NCBI GenBank assembly: GCA_903881065.1
Contig: CAIRRW010000095.1
Span: forward strand, 1-7,899
DNA from: an uncultured Bacteroidota bacterium
GTDB lineage: Bacteria; Bacteroidota; Bacteroidia; 2-12-FULL-35-15
Direction of reading: 5' to 3'
DNA length: 7,899 nucleotides
A program made the translations under genes and the position numbers. Under the pieces are notes generated by a model. The model saw nothing but the letters and a program-made list of their open reading frames with translations, was not told the origin of the DNA and searched no databases. Numbering within the stretch: position 1 is the first letter of the stretch; each line of letters starts with the position of its first letter. Below are positions 1 to 4,810 of the stretch, piece after piece.

Positions 1-1
1 T

Positions 2-643
2 CAATTTGTTTCTGAAACAAGAAGAAACAAATTCGATGAAGTACTTAAATATAGAACACGACACATTACTATTGTACTGGAAGATTTGTATCAGCCGCAC
101 AATGCAAGCGCTGTATTACGTTCGTGTGATATATTCGGAATACAGGATATACATATCATCGAAAATAAAAATGCTTATACTGTAAACAAAGACATTGCAA
201 TGGGTTCGCCAAAGTGGTTGAATCTTCATAAATACAGAAAAAATGAAAATAATACATTGACCTGTGTTAATAATTTAAAGGAGAAAGGATATAGAATCAT
301 TGCTACATCTCCAAATGAAGATGTATGCACCATAGATGAATTACCGATTGATAAACCTCTTGCATTGTTCTTTGGCACAGAGTTGACTGGTATTTCTGAA
401 ACAGTGATGGAACACGCAGATGAGCTGGTGAAAATACCAATGTACGGTTTTACCGAAAGTTTTAATATTTCTGTATCTGCTGCTTTGTGCCTGCGATCGC
501 TAATTGAAAGATTACATAAAGATGATTTCGACTGGCATTTGAAAGATGACGAGAAGGAAGAATTATTGCTGAAATGGCTGCGAAATAGTATTAAAAAAGT
601 GGAATTAATAGAAAAGGATTTTTTATTAAGGAATACAAAGTAA
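2..643 (+). CDS. trmH: TrmH-type tRNA (guanosine-2'-O-)methyltransferase, 5'-truncated by the window edge
   Basis: SpoU/TrmH (SPOUT superfamily) RNA methyltransferase, probably transferring methyl from SAM to the ribose 2'-OH of G18 in the tRNA D-loop; a cytosolic enzyme. The frame is open from the first bases, so the true start lies outside. The 213 visible residues suggest only about ten are missing. Motif 1 is N34-A-S-A-V-L-R40-S, whose Arg is the expected catalytic residue. Motif 2 is FFGTELTGIS near residues 124-133, with Glu127. Motif 3 is IPMYGFTESFNISVSAAL, with Ser153 and Asn155. This is the Asn/Arg/Glu/Ser/Asn pattern known for TrmH. A TTG at 86 lies inside the conserved V-L-E-D-L-Y-Q-P-H-N segment and is not the start. 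No terminator is visible after the stop, and the next gene has its own promoter. The family is secure; the G18 specificity is inferred from overall similarity to TrmH rather than to the rRNA enzyme RlmB. Confidence 0.85.
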   Translation, partial: QFVSETRRNKFDEVLKYRTRHITIVLEDLYQPHNASAVLRSCDIFGIQDIHIIENKNAYTVNKDIAMGSPKWLNLHKYRKNENNTLTCVNNLKEKGYRIIATSPNEDVCTIDELPIDKPLALFFGTELTGISETVMEHADELVKIPMYGFTESFNISVSAALCLRSLIERLHKDDFDWHLKDDEKEELLLKWLRNSIKKVELIEKDFLLRNTK

Positions 644-684
644 AAAGTTTAAAAGTAAAGAATTCGAGTTTAAACAACATGAGT

Positions 685-715
685 TTTGTTATTATCTAAA
701 ATTGGTGTACGTTTG
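685..715 (+). promoter_or_regulatory. Bacteroidota-type promoter of the bTHX gene
   Basis: TTTG at 685-688 and TACGTTTG at 708-715 are separated by 19 bases. This matches the Bacteroidota sigma-factor consensus TTTG-N19-TAnnTTTG exactly. Transcription should begin around 720-723, giving a leader of about 30 nt that is rich in A and has no Shine-Dalgarno sequence, as is usual for highly expressed genes in this phylum. It is the best promoter in the window and suits a ribosomal protein gene. Confidence 0.78.
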
Positions 716-750
716 TACTCTAATTAAATAATTAAAACAACAAACATAAT

Positions 751-933
751 ATGGGAAAAGGCGATAAAAAAAGCCGTAAAGGCAAAATAACAATGGGTTC
801 GTACGGTGTTACAAGACCAAGAAAAAAAACGAAAAGTGCAACTGCTGCTACAGCACCTAAAGCTCCTAAAGCTAAAAAAGAAGCTGCTCCTAAAAAAGCT
901 GCTCCTAAAAAGGCTGCAAAAAAAGCAGAATAG
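751..933 (+). CDS. Small ribosomal subunit protein bTHX (Thx) with lysine/alanine-rich tail
   Basis: Tiny basic 60-residue protein. Residues 1-26 (MGKGDKKSRKGKI, then GSYGVTRPRKK) match the Thx peptide, known from Thermus as a roughly 26-residue component bound in the head of the 30S subunit and also common in Bacteroidota. Residues 28-60 form an extension made of A, K and P, including two AAPKK repeats encoded by a 15-bp tandem duplication (883-897 and 898-912). The tail resembles histone H1-like C-termini; it is probably disordered and may contact rRNA (inference). The ATG at 751 gives the conserved M-G-K-G-D start. The gene is monocistronic: a consensus promoter lies upstream (685-715) and a strong hairpin terminator starts 18 bp after the stop. 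The family call is firm; the role of the tail is unknown. Confidence 0.9.
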   Translation: MGKGDKKSRKGKITMGSYGVTRPRKKTKSATAATAPKAPKAKKEAAPKKAAPKKAAKKAE

Positions 934-951
934 TTAGTCTGAAACATTCAT

Positions 952-986
952 AAAAAAACCTTTGCAAATGTTGCAAAGGTTTTTTT
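952..986. terminator. Bidirectional intrinsic terminator between convergent bTHX and pdxH
   Basis: Perfect inverted repeat with 16-bp arms (952-967 and 971-986) and a 3-base ATG loop. The core is CCTTTGCAA / TTGCAAAGG, flanked by seven A on the left and seven T on the right. On the plus strand the T run gives the U-tract for bTHX; on the minus strand the A run gives a U-tract for the operon ending with pdxH at 1008. The position between two convergent genes fits a shared terminator. Confidence 0.9.
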
Positions 987-1007
987 ATTTAATGAAGTTA
1001 AATTTCT

Positions 1008-1628
1008 TTAAGGAGCTAATCTTTCCATTTTCCAAGTTCCATTTTCCAAAGTAAATAATATCCTGTCGTGAAGACGGCTTGGGCGGCCTTGCCAGAATTC
1101 AATACATGTCGGTTTAAGTAAATAACCACCCCAATGTGGAGGACAAGGAACATGTTCGTCAGGATATTTTAAAGAAAACTCTTTAAATCGTTCATCCAAA
1201 ACTTTTCTATCAGCAATAACTTTACCTTGTTCAGATGTCCATGCACCAATTTTACTTTCGTGAGGACGACTTTGAAAATACATTTCAGATTCTTCACGAG
1301 AAACTTTTTCAAGTACACCTTCTATTCTCACTTGTCGTTCCAAATCCTGCCAAAAGAATAACAATGCTGCGTTTGGATTTTCCAAAATATCAACTCCTTT
1401 TCGGCTTAGATAATTTGTAAAAAATACAAATCCTGTTTCATCAAACCTTCTCATCAATACTACTCTTGAAGAAGGATGTCCTACTTTATTTGCTGTTGCA
1501 AGCGTCATAGCGTAAGGTTCATGAACATGAGCATCTTTCGCTTCCTGAAACCACTTCTCGAACTGAAATATTGGATCGCTATTTACATCCCTATCCTCTA
1601 ATTTGTGTTTGTTATAATCTATTCGCAT
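1008..1628 (-). CDS. pdxH: Pyridoxamine/pyridoxine 5'-phosphate oxidase
   Basis: FMN-dependent cytosolic enzyme that oxidises pyridoxamine 5'-phosphate or pyridoxine 5'-phosphate with O2 to pyridoxal 5'-phosphate (PLP), in the PLP synthesis and salvage pathway. The 206 residues are close to the usual family length. The FMN-binding segment R55-V-V-L-M-R followed by FFTNYLSRK77G is present, as is FFWQDLERQVRIEG. Then come SRPHESKIGAW and the C-terminal signature E177-FWQGRPSRLHDR189, with the R185-x-H187 pair that contacts PLP; the protein ends in the typical R-L-A-P. The ATG at 1628 gives an N-terminus leading into the D-P-x-x-Q-F helix expected of the family. It is the last gene of the minus-strand operon, 28 bp after the class IV aminotransferase stop, with no promoter visible in the gap. 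Transcription probably ends at the hairpin at 952-986. Confidence 0.95.
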   Translation of the reverse strand: MRIDYNKHKLEDRDVNSDPIFQFEKWFQEAKDAHVHEPYAMTLATANKVGHPSSRVVLMRRFDETGFVFFTNYLSRKGVDILENPNAALLFFWQDLERQVRIEGVLEKVSREESEMYFQSRPHESKIGAWTSEQGKVIADRKVLDERFKEFSLKYPDEHVPCPPHWGGYLLKPTCIEFWQGRPSRLHDRILFTLENGTWKMERLAP

Positions 1629-1656
1629 GATTTATTTAATATTACGTTTCTTTGTT

Positions 1657-2502
1657 TCAACTAACAGCTAATTCATTTAATTTTTCAATCAATTTTTTGG
1701 ATGTATTATTGAAATATCTCTTTTGTTTGTATGCTACTACCCAACGTATCCCACTAATCGCATTTGTCAAAAACAGTTCATCTGCACCCAATAAAACATT
1801 TTGCATTACCGAAATTTCATATACTGCAATTCTATTTGTCTGAGCTATTTCAATTATTTTTTTTCGCATAACACCATCCACGCATCCGTCAGCAATAGGA
1901 GGTGTATAAAGCACTCCATTTTTCACTGCAAAGATATTCGAACTTATGCTTTCTATTATATGACTCTCGTCATTTAGAATAATGCAATCGTCAAGTTGAT
2001 TCTGGCTTTTGTAAATCCCCGCTAATACGTATATGATGCTATTGGCCGATTTGATTGACGACAATGTATTTTTCTGCTTCTTAAAATCATTAAACAGATC
2101 AACAGTAATGCCTTTTTGGTTAAGAAAATAACCTACATCATTCAATGGGGTGATTTCAATTAAATAGGCTGTAGAATTATTGTCAGGTGTGTAAAGTCCG
2201 CCATCATTACGATAAATTGTTAATCGAATTCTTCCGTCAGTAGTTATTGAGTTTTTCAGGGCAAGTTCTAGTATTGCATTTTCAAAAAACGATTCAGAAT
2301 AAAGGTTATCTTTCTGCATCTTCAATACTTTCATTCCTGTGAACAATCGTTGAAGATGTTCTTTTAAAAACTGAGGCTTTGAATTAGTAAAACGTATGCT
2401 TTCGAATAATGCATCTCCATACCTGAACGAACGATTACGTGCAGTAACAACAGGCTGTTCGGCGGAAACAATTGTTCCGTTATTATTGATAAACAACTCC
2501 AT
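1657..2502 (-). CDS. Class IV PLP-dependent aminotransferase/lyase (aminodeoxychorismate lyase-like)
   Basis: 281-residue fold-type IV PLP enzyme, the family of branched-chain aminotransferase, D-amino-acid transaminase and 4-amino-4-deoxychorismate lyase (PabC). The N-terminal RSFRYGDALFES motif spans residues 24-35. Lys151 in S-S-I-K-S-A-N is the likely Schiff-base lysine. E184-SISSNIF is the cofactor-binding Glu segment, followed by PPIADGCVDGVMR, which holds the phosphate-binding loop. The C-terminal ELFLTNAISGIRWV stretch resembles PabC-like proteins as I recall them from Bacteroidota. A PabC role (release of p-aminobenzoate for folate) is therefore the best guess, but an amino-acid transaminase cannot be excluded. 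Its ATG overlaps the stop of the upstream phosphatase by one base (TAATG), and pdxH, which makes its cofactor, follows 28 bp later. Family certain, substrate unsure. Confidence 0.85.
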   Translation of the reverse strand: MELFINNNGTIVSAEQPVVTARNRSFRYGDALFESIRFTNSKPQFLKEHLQRLFTGMKVLKMQKDNLYSESFFENAILELALKNSITTDGRIRLTIYRNDGGLYTPDNNSTAYLIEITPLNDVGYFLNQKGITVDLFNDFKKQKNTLSSIKSANSIIYVLAGIYKSQNQLDDCIILNDESHIIESISSNIFAVKNGVLYTPPIADGCVDGVMRKKIIEIAQTNRIAVYEISVMQNVLLGADELFLTNAISGIRWVVAYKQKRYFNNTSKKLIEKLNELAVS

Positions 2503-2981
2503 TATTCTATCTGATTTAAAATCGTTTTCAATGAAATATTAGCTTCAATTAAAATACCTTTTACACCTGCTTTTTCTCCCGATTCAGTATCACGTTCTTT
2601 ATCACCGATAAAATAAGATTTGGAGGCATCAATATTAAAACGCGCCAATGCTTTTTCTACAAACAACGAATCTGGTTTACGACATATACATCTGCCAACA
2701 TCGGGATGATGCACACAATAATATATTTCATCTAGAACGACATTTTTTTTACGCAACTCGTCTTTTAGATACGTATGTAATATTTCCGTTTCCTTCTGTA
2801 AATACAAACCTTTTGCAATGCCGCTTTGGTTGGAAATAACAATTAGTAAATAACCTTTTTGCTTAAGAATCTGCAAAACTTCAATCAAATCGGGAAGAAT
2901 AACAAAGTCCTCCAACCTATGAGTATAACCACGTTCAAAGTTAATTACTCCGTCCCTATCAAGAAATACAGCTTTGTTCAT
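2502..2981 (-). CDS. HAD-IIIA phosphatase, GmhB-like (heptose 1,7-bisphosphate 7-phosphatase family)
   Basis: 159-residue cytosolic phosphatase of the HAD superfamily, subgroup IIIA. Motif I is FLD8RD10GVIN (nucleophile Asp8, acid/base Asp10). Motif II is VISNQSGIAKG (residues 48-58). Motif III Lys102 sits in CRKP, and motif IV is GD127KERD131. A zinc-binding insert is visible as C89-x-H91 and C98-x-C100, which is diagnostic of GmhB and of the HisB N-terminal domain. GmhB removes the 7-phosphate of D-glycero-D-manno-heptose 1,7-bisphosphate on the way to nucleotide-activated heptose. No other heptose gene is in the window, so the exact substrate is unproven; another sugar phosphate or histidinol phosphate is possible. 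Both ends overlap their neighbours by one base in TAATG junctions, which suggests translational coupling. Confidence 0.85.
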   Translation of the reverse strand: MNKAVFLDRDGVINFERGYTHRLEDFVILPDLIEVLQILKQKGYLLIVISNQSGIAKGLYLQKETEILHTYLKDELRKKNVVLDEIYYCVHHPDVGRCICRKPDSLFVEKALARFNIDASKSYFIGDKERDTESGEKAGVKGILIEANISLKTILNQIE

Positions 2982-3586
2982 TATCTAAAGTGGTCAATAA
3001 AATTGCTAACTAATGTAGGTTTTAAAATGATTGTAAATACTGCACCGAAAACGGCTCCCAAAAAATGTGCATCGTGACCAATATTGGTTTGTCCTCGTTT
3101 GCCGAGATAATATTCAACTCCTAAAAAAATGAGTCCAAAAAGATAAGCAGGAATAGGCACTGGTAGAAAAAGAAACATGAGTTTGGCTGTAGGATCGAGT
3201 ACAATGTATGCAAACACTACTGCTGATACAGCGCCTGAAGCTCCAAGTGAATTGTAATATATATTATCCTTGTTTTTTTCGAATGTATAAATGGATGACA
3301 TAGCCAAACCTCCAACGTATAACAAGATAAAAAACAACTCTCCTTTGCCTTCAAATAAATAATTGAATCCATCTTCCACGCCTTTGCCAAAAAGGTATAA
3401 CGAATACATATTAAAAATCAAGTGCATCCAATCAGCATGAATTAATCCGCTTGAGAAAAAACGCCACCATTCCTTTCTATGTTTAATCATGTAGGCATTA
3501 AACATCATCTTGTTTTTTATGGAATGGTTTTCCATTGAGGTGATGGAAATAAAAGCAGTAATTGCTATTATGATAAGTGTAATCAT
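2981..3586 (-). CDS. Rhomboid family intramembrane serine protease
   Basis: 201-residue polytopic inner-membrane protein of the rhomboid (S54) family, which cleaves transmembrane substrates within the bilayer. Hallmarks in order are H50-ADWMH55-LIFN59-M (the HxxxxHxxxN motif of TM2), G115-A-S117-G-A-V-S carrying the nucleophile Ser117, and GHDAH174-FLGAVFGA carrying the catalytic His174. All expected active-site residues are present, so it should be an active protease. About six hydrophobic segments can be seen, the first at residues 2-15, and there is no extra cytosolic domain. It is the first gene of the minus-strand operon. Its ATG lies only five bases after a TACTTTTG promoter element (3599-3592), and its TAA overlaps the ATG of the GmhB-like gene. 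Substrates are unknown, and nothing in the phosphatase or PLP genes points to one. Confidence 0.92.
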   Translation of the reverse strand: MITLIIIAITAFISITSMENHSIKNKMMFNAYMIKHRKEWWRFFSSGLIHADWMHLIFNMYSLYLFGKGVEDGFNYLFEGKGELFFILLYVGGLAMSSIYTFEKNKDNIYYNSLGASGAVSAVVFAYIVLDPTAKLMFLFLPVPIPAYLFGLIFLGVEYYLGKRGQTNIGHDAHFLGAVFGAVFTIILKPTLVSNFIDHFR

Positions 3587-3591
3587 ATGTA

Positions 3592-3599
3592 CAAAAGTA
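3592..3599 (-). promoter_or_regulatory. -7 promoter element of the rhomboid operon (near-leaderless)
   Basis: On the minus strand the sequence reads TACTTTTG, then TACAT, then the ATG of the rhomboid gene. TACTTTTG matches TAnnTTTG. No TTTG is found at the expected -33 spacing (around 3619-3622), so the promoter is only half-supported. If used, the transcript would begin at or within a few bases of the start codon. Confidence 0.5.
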
Positions 3600-3717
3600 G
3601 ATAATAGATATTAGATTCTGATTATTAGTTGACAGAATTTTTGAAATCGATGAATGTATTAAACTTTCAAATGTTTACTTCTTTTTAAATATAAAAACAA
3701 AAGGTGCTATTTATAAG

Positions 3718-3725
3718 TAACTTTG
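3718..3725 (+). promoter_or_regulatory. -7 promoter element for the 3823 gene
   Basis: TAACTTTG matches the Bacteroidota TAnnTTTG element. No clear TTTG lies about 19 bases upstream, where the sequence is A-rich (3690-3702). It would give a leader of roughly 90 nt before the ATG at 3823. Confidence 0.42.
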
Positions 3726-3731
3726 TAAGCA

Positions 3732-3778
3732 ATTAAACTAAAGATAGAATTTAATATCTAAAGATTTAATAGTTTAAT
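3732..3778 (+). repeat. Nested inverted repeat in the predicted 5' leader of the 3823 gene
   Basis: ATTAAACTA (3732-3740) is complementary to TAGTTTAAT (3770-3778). Inside it AGATA (3742-3746) pairs with TATCT (3755-3759). The octamer CTAAAGAT also occurs directly at 3738-3745 and 3758-3765. The pairs are nearly all A-U, so any folded RNA would be weak. It could be an operator or simply low-complexity AT sequence. Confidence 0.35.
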
Positions 3779-3822
3779 CTTATTAAATTGAAATACAATA
3801 ATTAGTTATTAAAATTAAAGAA

Positions 3823-4503
3823 ATGAGAAAATCCATTATCATCATTATTTCCCTTTTATTCTGCCTTGCCATTAAAGCACAGGACACTATTATAAAAAGA
3901 ACGGGCGATAAACTGGTTGTAAAACTGATGGAGATAAACGCTACGGATATAAAATATAAACGATTGGATTTATTGGATGGACCTTTATTTTCGTTAGCAA
4001 AACAAGAAATCAGTTATATTATATATTCAAACGGCACCAAGGATTCGTTTCGGGATTATGTTCCTGCTCCTGCCAAACCCGAATTTTTTGTTCAAGATTT
4101 ATCAATTCAACAAAGCGGGAAATACTTTTATTATAAGGAATGGAAATTACTAGAAAGAGATATGCTTATCGTTGTAAAGAAGCAAAATGACCAGAAAATA
4201 AATCTGATGGCGAAAGCTGTTGAACGCGATAGATTTATTCAGAATATGACTTCGGATGCTTCCGTTACTATAGGCATTATAGGCGCATATTTGTATTTAA
4301 AAAACCAGCCTAGACGCGGAGGAGGCAGACGCGGAGGATACACAGGGCAGAGTGCCGCACAAGTGCAGGGACAAAAGAATGGCGAATACTTGATGCTTGG
4401 CGCAATTGCCTGTGAACTCGCTTCTGTCTATTTTATTTTCGACAGAAAGAAGAATGACAGAATTCTGGTTGGTGCATATAACCAGTTTGTTGCTATCCAT
4501 TAA
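3823..4503 (+). CDS. Exported/membrane protein of unknown function with Gly/Arg-rich loop
   Basis: 226 residues; I do not recognise a characterised family. Residues 1-19 form a signal peptide (MRKS, then an Ile/Leu-rich core, cleavage expected before Q20-D21), a pattern typical of Bacteroidota exported proteins. Residues 21-75 (DTIIKRTGD to SNGTKD, with DIKYKR and DGPLFSLAKQEI between) look like a short beta-rich module recurrent in Bacteroidota envelope proteins of the form 'G.....V.eI....IkYkr.....GP....k..I..I.Y.NG'. Two hydrophobic stretches follow, about 147-159 and 189-206. They flank a Gly/Arg-rich linker (residues 164-175) and a Gln-rich stretch. The charged C-terminus ends in V-G-A-Y-N, as in other proteins carrying this module. 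The ATG at 3823 has an A-rich leader and no Shine-Dalgarno, normal here. No functional clue comes from its neighbours; it appears to be a single-gene unit. Confidence 0.8.
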   Translation: MRKSIIIIISLLFCLAIKAQDTIIKRTGDKLVVKLMEINATDIKYKRLDLLDGPLFSLAKQEISYIIYSNGTKDSFRDYVPAPAKPEFFVQDLSIQQSGKYFYYKEWKLLERDMLIVVKKQNDQKINLMAKAVERDRFIQNMTSDASVTIGIIGAYLYLKNQPRRGGGRRGGYTGQSAAQVQGQKNGEYLMLGAIACELASVYFIFDRKKNDRILVGAYNQFVAIH

Positions 4504-4547
4504 TTTACCAGCAAACAAAACTAGCATATACTTATCGCTAAAAAACG

Positions 4548-4575
4548 AAAAAGGAATAACAATACCCTTTTTTTT
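4548..4575 (+). terminator. Possible weak intrinsic terminator after the 3823 gene
   Basis: AAAAAGG (4548-4554) can pair with CCTTTTT (4566-4572) around an 11-base loop, and an eight-T run covers 4568-4575. With only two G-C pairs the stem is weak. Its position 45 bp after a stop codon and the T run are what support it. Confidence 0.4.
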
Positions 4576-4644
4576 ATCAATTAAAATAGAATTAATTCAC
4601 TCCTCTCCTACTTTGTTTCCTTAATTATTTTGCTGAAAATTTTT

Positions 4645-4720
4645 GAGATTGGCTGGCAAAACTTGGAGGTTGATTAACCAAACTACGAGGTTGAATGGCA
4701 AAACTTGGAGATTGGTAAAT
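4645..4720 (+). repeat. Degenerate 21-bp tandem repeat, about 3.6 copies
   Basis: Units run 4645-4665, 4666-4686, 4687-4707 and a partial 4708-4720. Each begins GAGRTTG; units 1 and 3 share TGGCAAAACTTG and match at 18 of 21 positions. Unit 2 carries ATTAACCAAACTAC instead and differs from unit 3 at six positions. The 15-mer TGGCAAAACTTGGAG is repeated exactly at 4654-4668 and 4696-4710, 42 bp apart. There are no separate spacers and no cas genes nearby, so it is not a CRISPR array. Confidence 0.8.
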
Positions 4721-4795
4721 TATAAATTGCAGGTATATGTGTTATTGGATAAATTTAAGATTTTTTATTACATTTTTCTACTTCCCAGAAAATAG

Positions 4796-4803
4796 TATCT
4801 TTG
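4796..4803 (+). promoter_or_regulatory. -7 promoter element of the BatA-domain gene (near-leaderless)
   Basis: TATCTTTG matches TAnnTTTG. The T-run at 4773-4777 sits where the -33 TTTG should be but lacks the G. Only seven bases (4804-4810) separate the element from the ATG at 4811, so the mRNA would have a leader of a few bases or none. Confidence 0.52.
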
Positions 4804-4810
4804 TCCTTTG

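Larger units (their letters stand above)
4504..4810. other. 307-bp intergenic region: weak terminator, 21-bp repeats, promoter
   Basis: No convincing gene is present. In order it holds a possible terminator hairpin (4548-4575), a T/A-rich stretch without obvious signals (4576-4642), a degenerate 21-bp tandem repeat (4645-4720), an AT-rich stretch, and a TATCTTTG promoter element ending seven bases before the ATG at 4811. One forward frame stays open from a TTG at 4643 to TAG at 4793 (50 codons, through the repeat), but it has no start signal or coding character that would justify calling a gene. Confidence 0.6.

Noticed and set aside
86..88. TTG as start of the TrmH gene
   Set aside because: The frame continues upstream to the window edge through well-conserved family sequence (the TRRNKFDEVLKYRTR region), so the TTG is internal.
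668..675. GTTTAAAC palindrome as an operator
   Set aside because: Only 8 bp, AT-rich, upstream of the bTHX promoter and likely to occur by chance.
732..947. Minus-strand open frame of 71 codons over the bTHX gene
   Set aside because: It is the complement of the Lys/Ala-rich coding sequence, giving an Ala/Phe/Leu low-complexity product. The plus strand has a consensus promoter, a conserved Thx core and a terminator.
1657..3586. Defence or toxin-antitoxin-like module in the minus-strand operon
   Set aside because: All products belong to recognised rhomboid, HAD phosphatase, class IV PLP-enzyme and PdxH families with intact housekeeping-type motifs.
4297..4624. Overlapping open frames on both strands at the end of the 3823 gene
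   Set aside because: They are out of frame with a gene that has a signal peptide and a recognisable N-terminal module, have no similarity I recognise and no start signals.
4645..4720. CRISPR array
   Set aside because: Units are contiguous 21-mers with no unique spacers, are degenerate, and no cas gene is present.
4808..4810. TTG as start of the BatA-domain gene
   Set aside because: The ATG directly after it (4811) gives the standard family N-terminus; the TTG lies inside the short gap after the -7 element.
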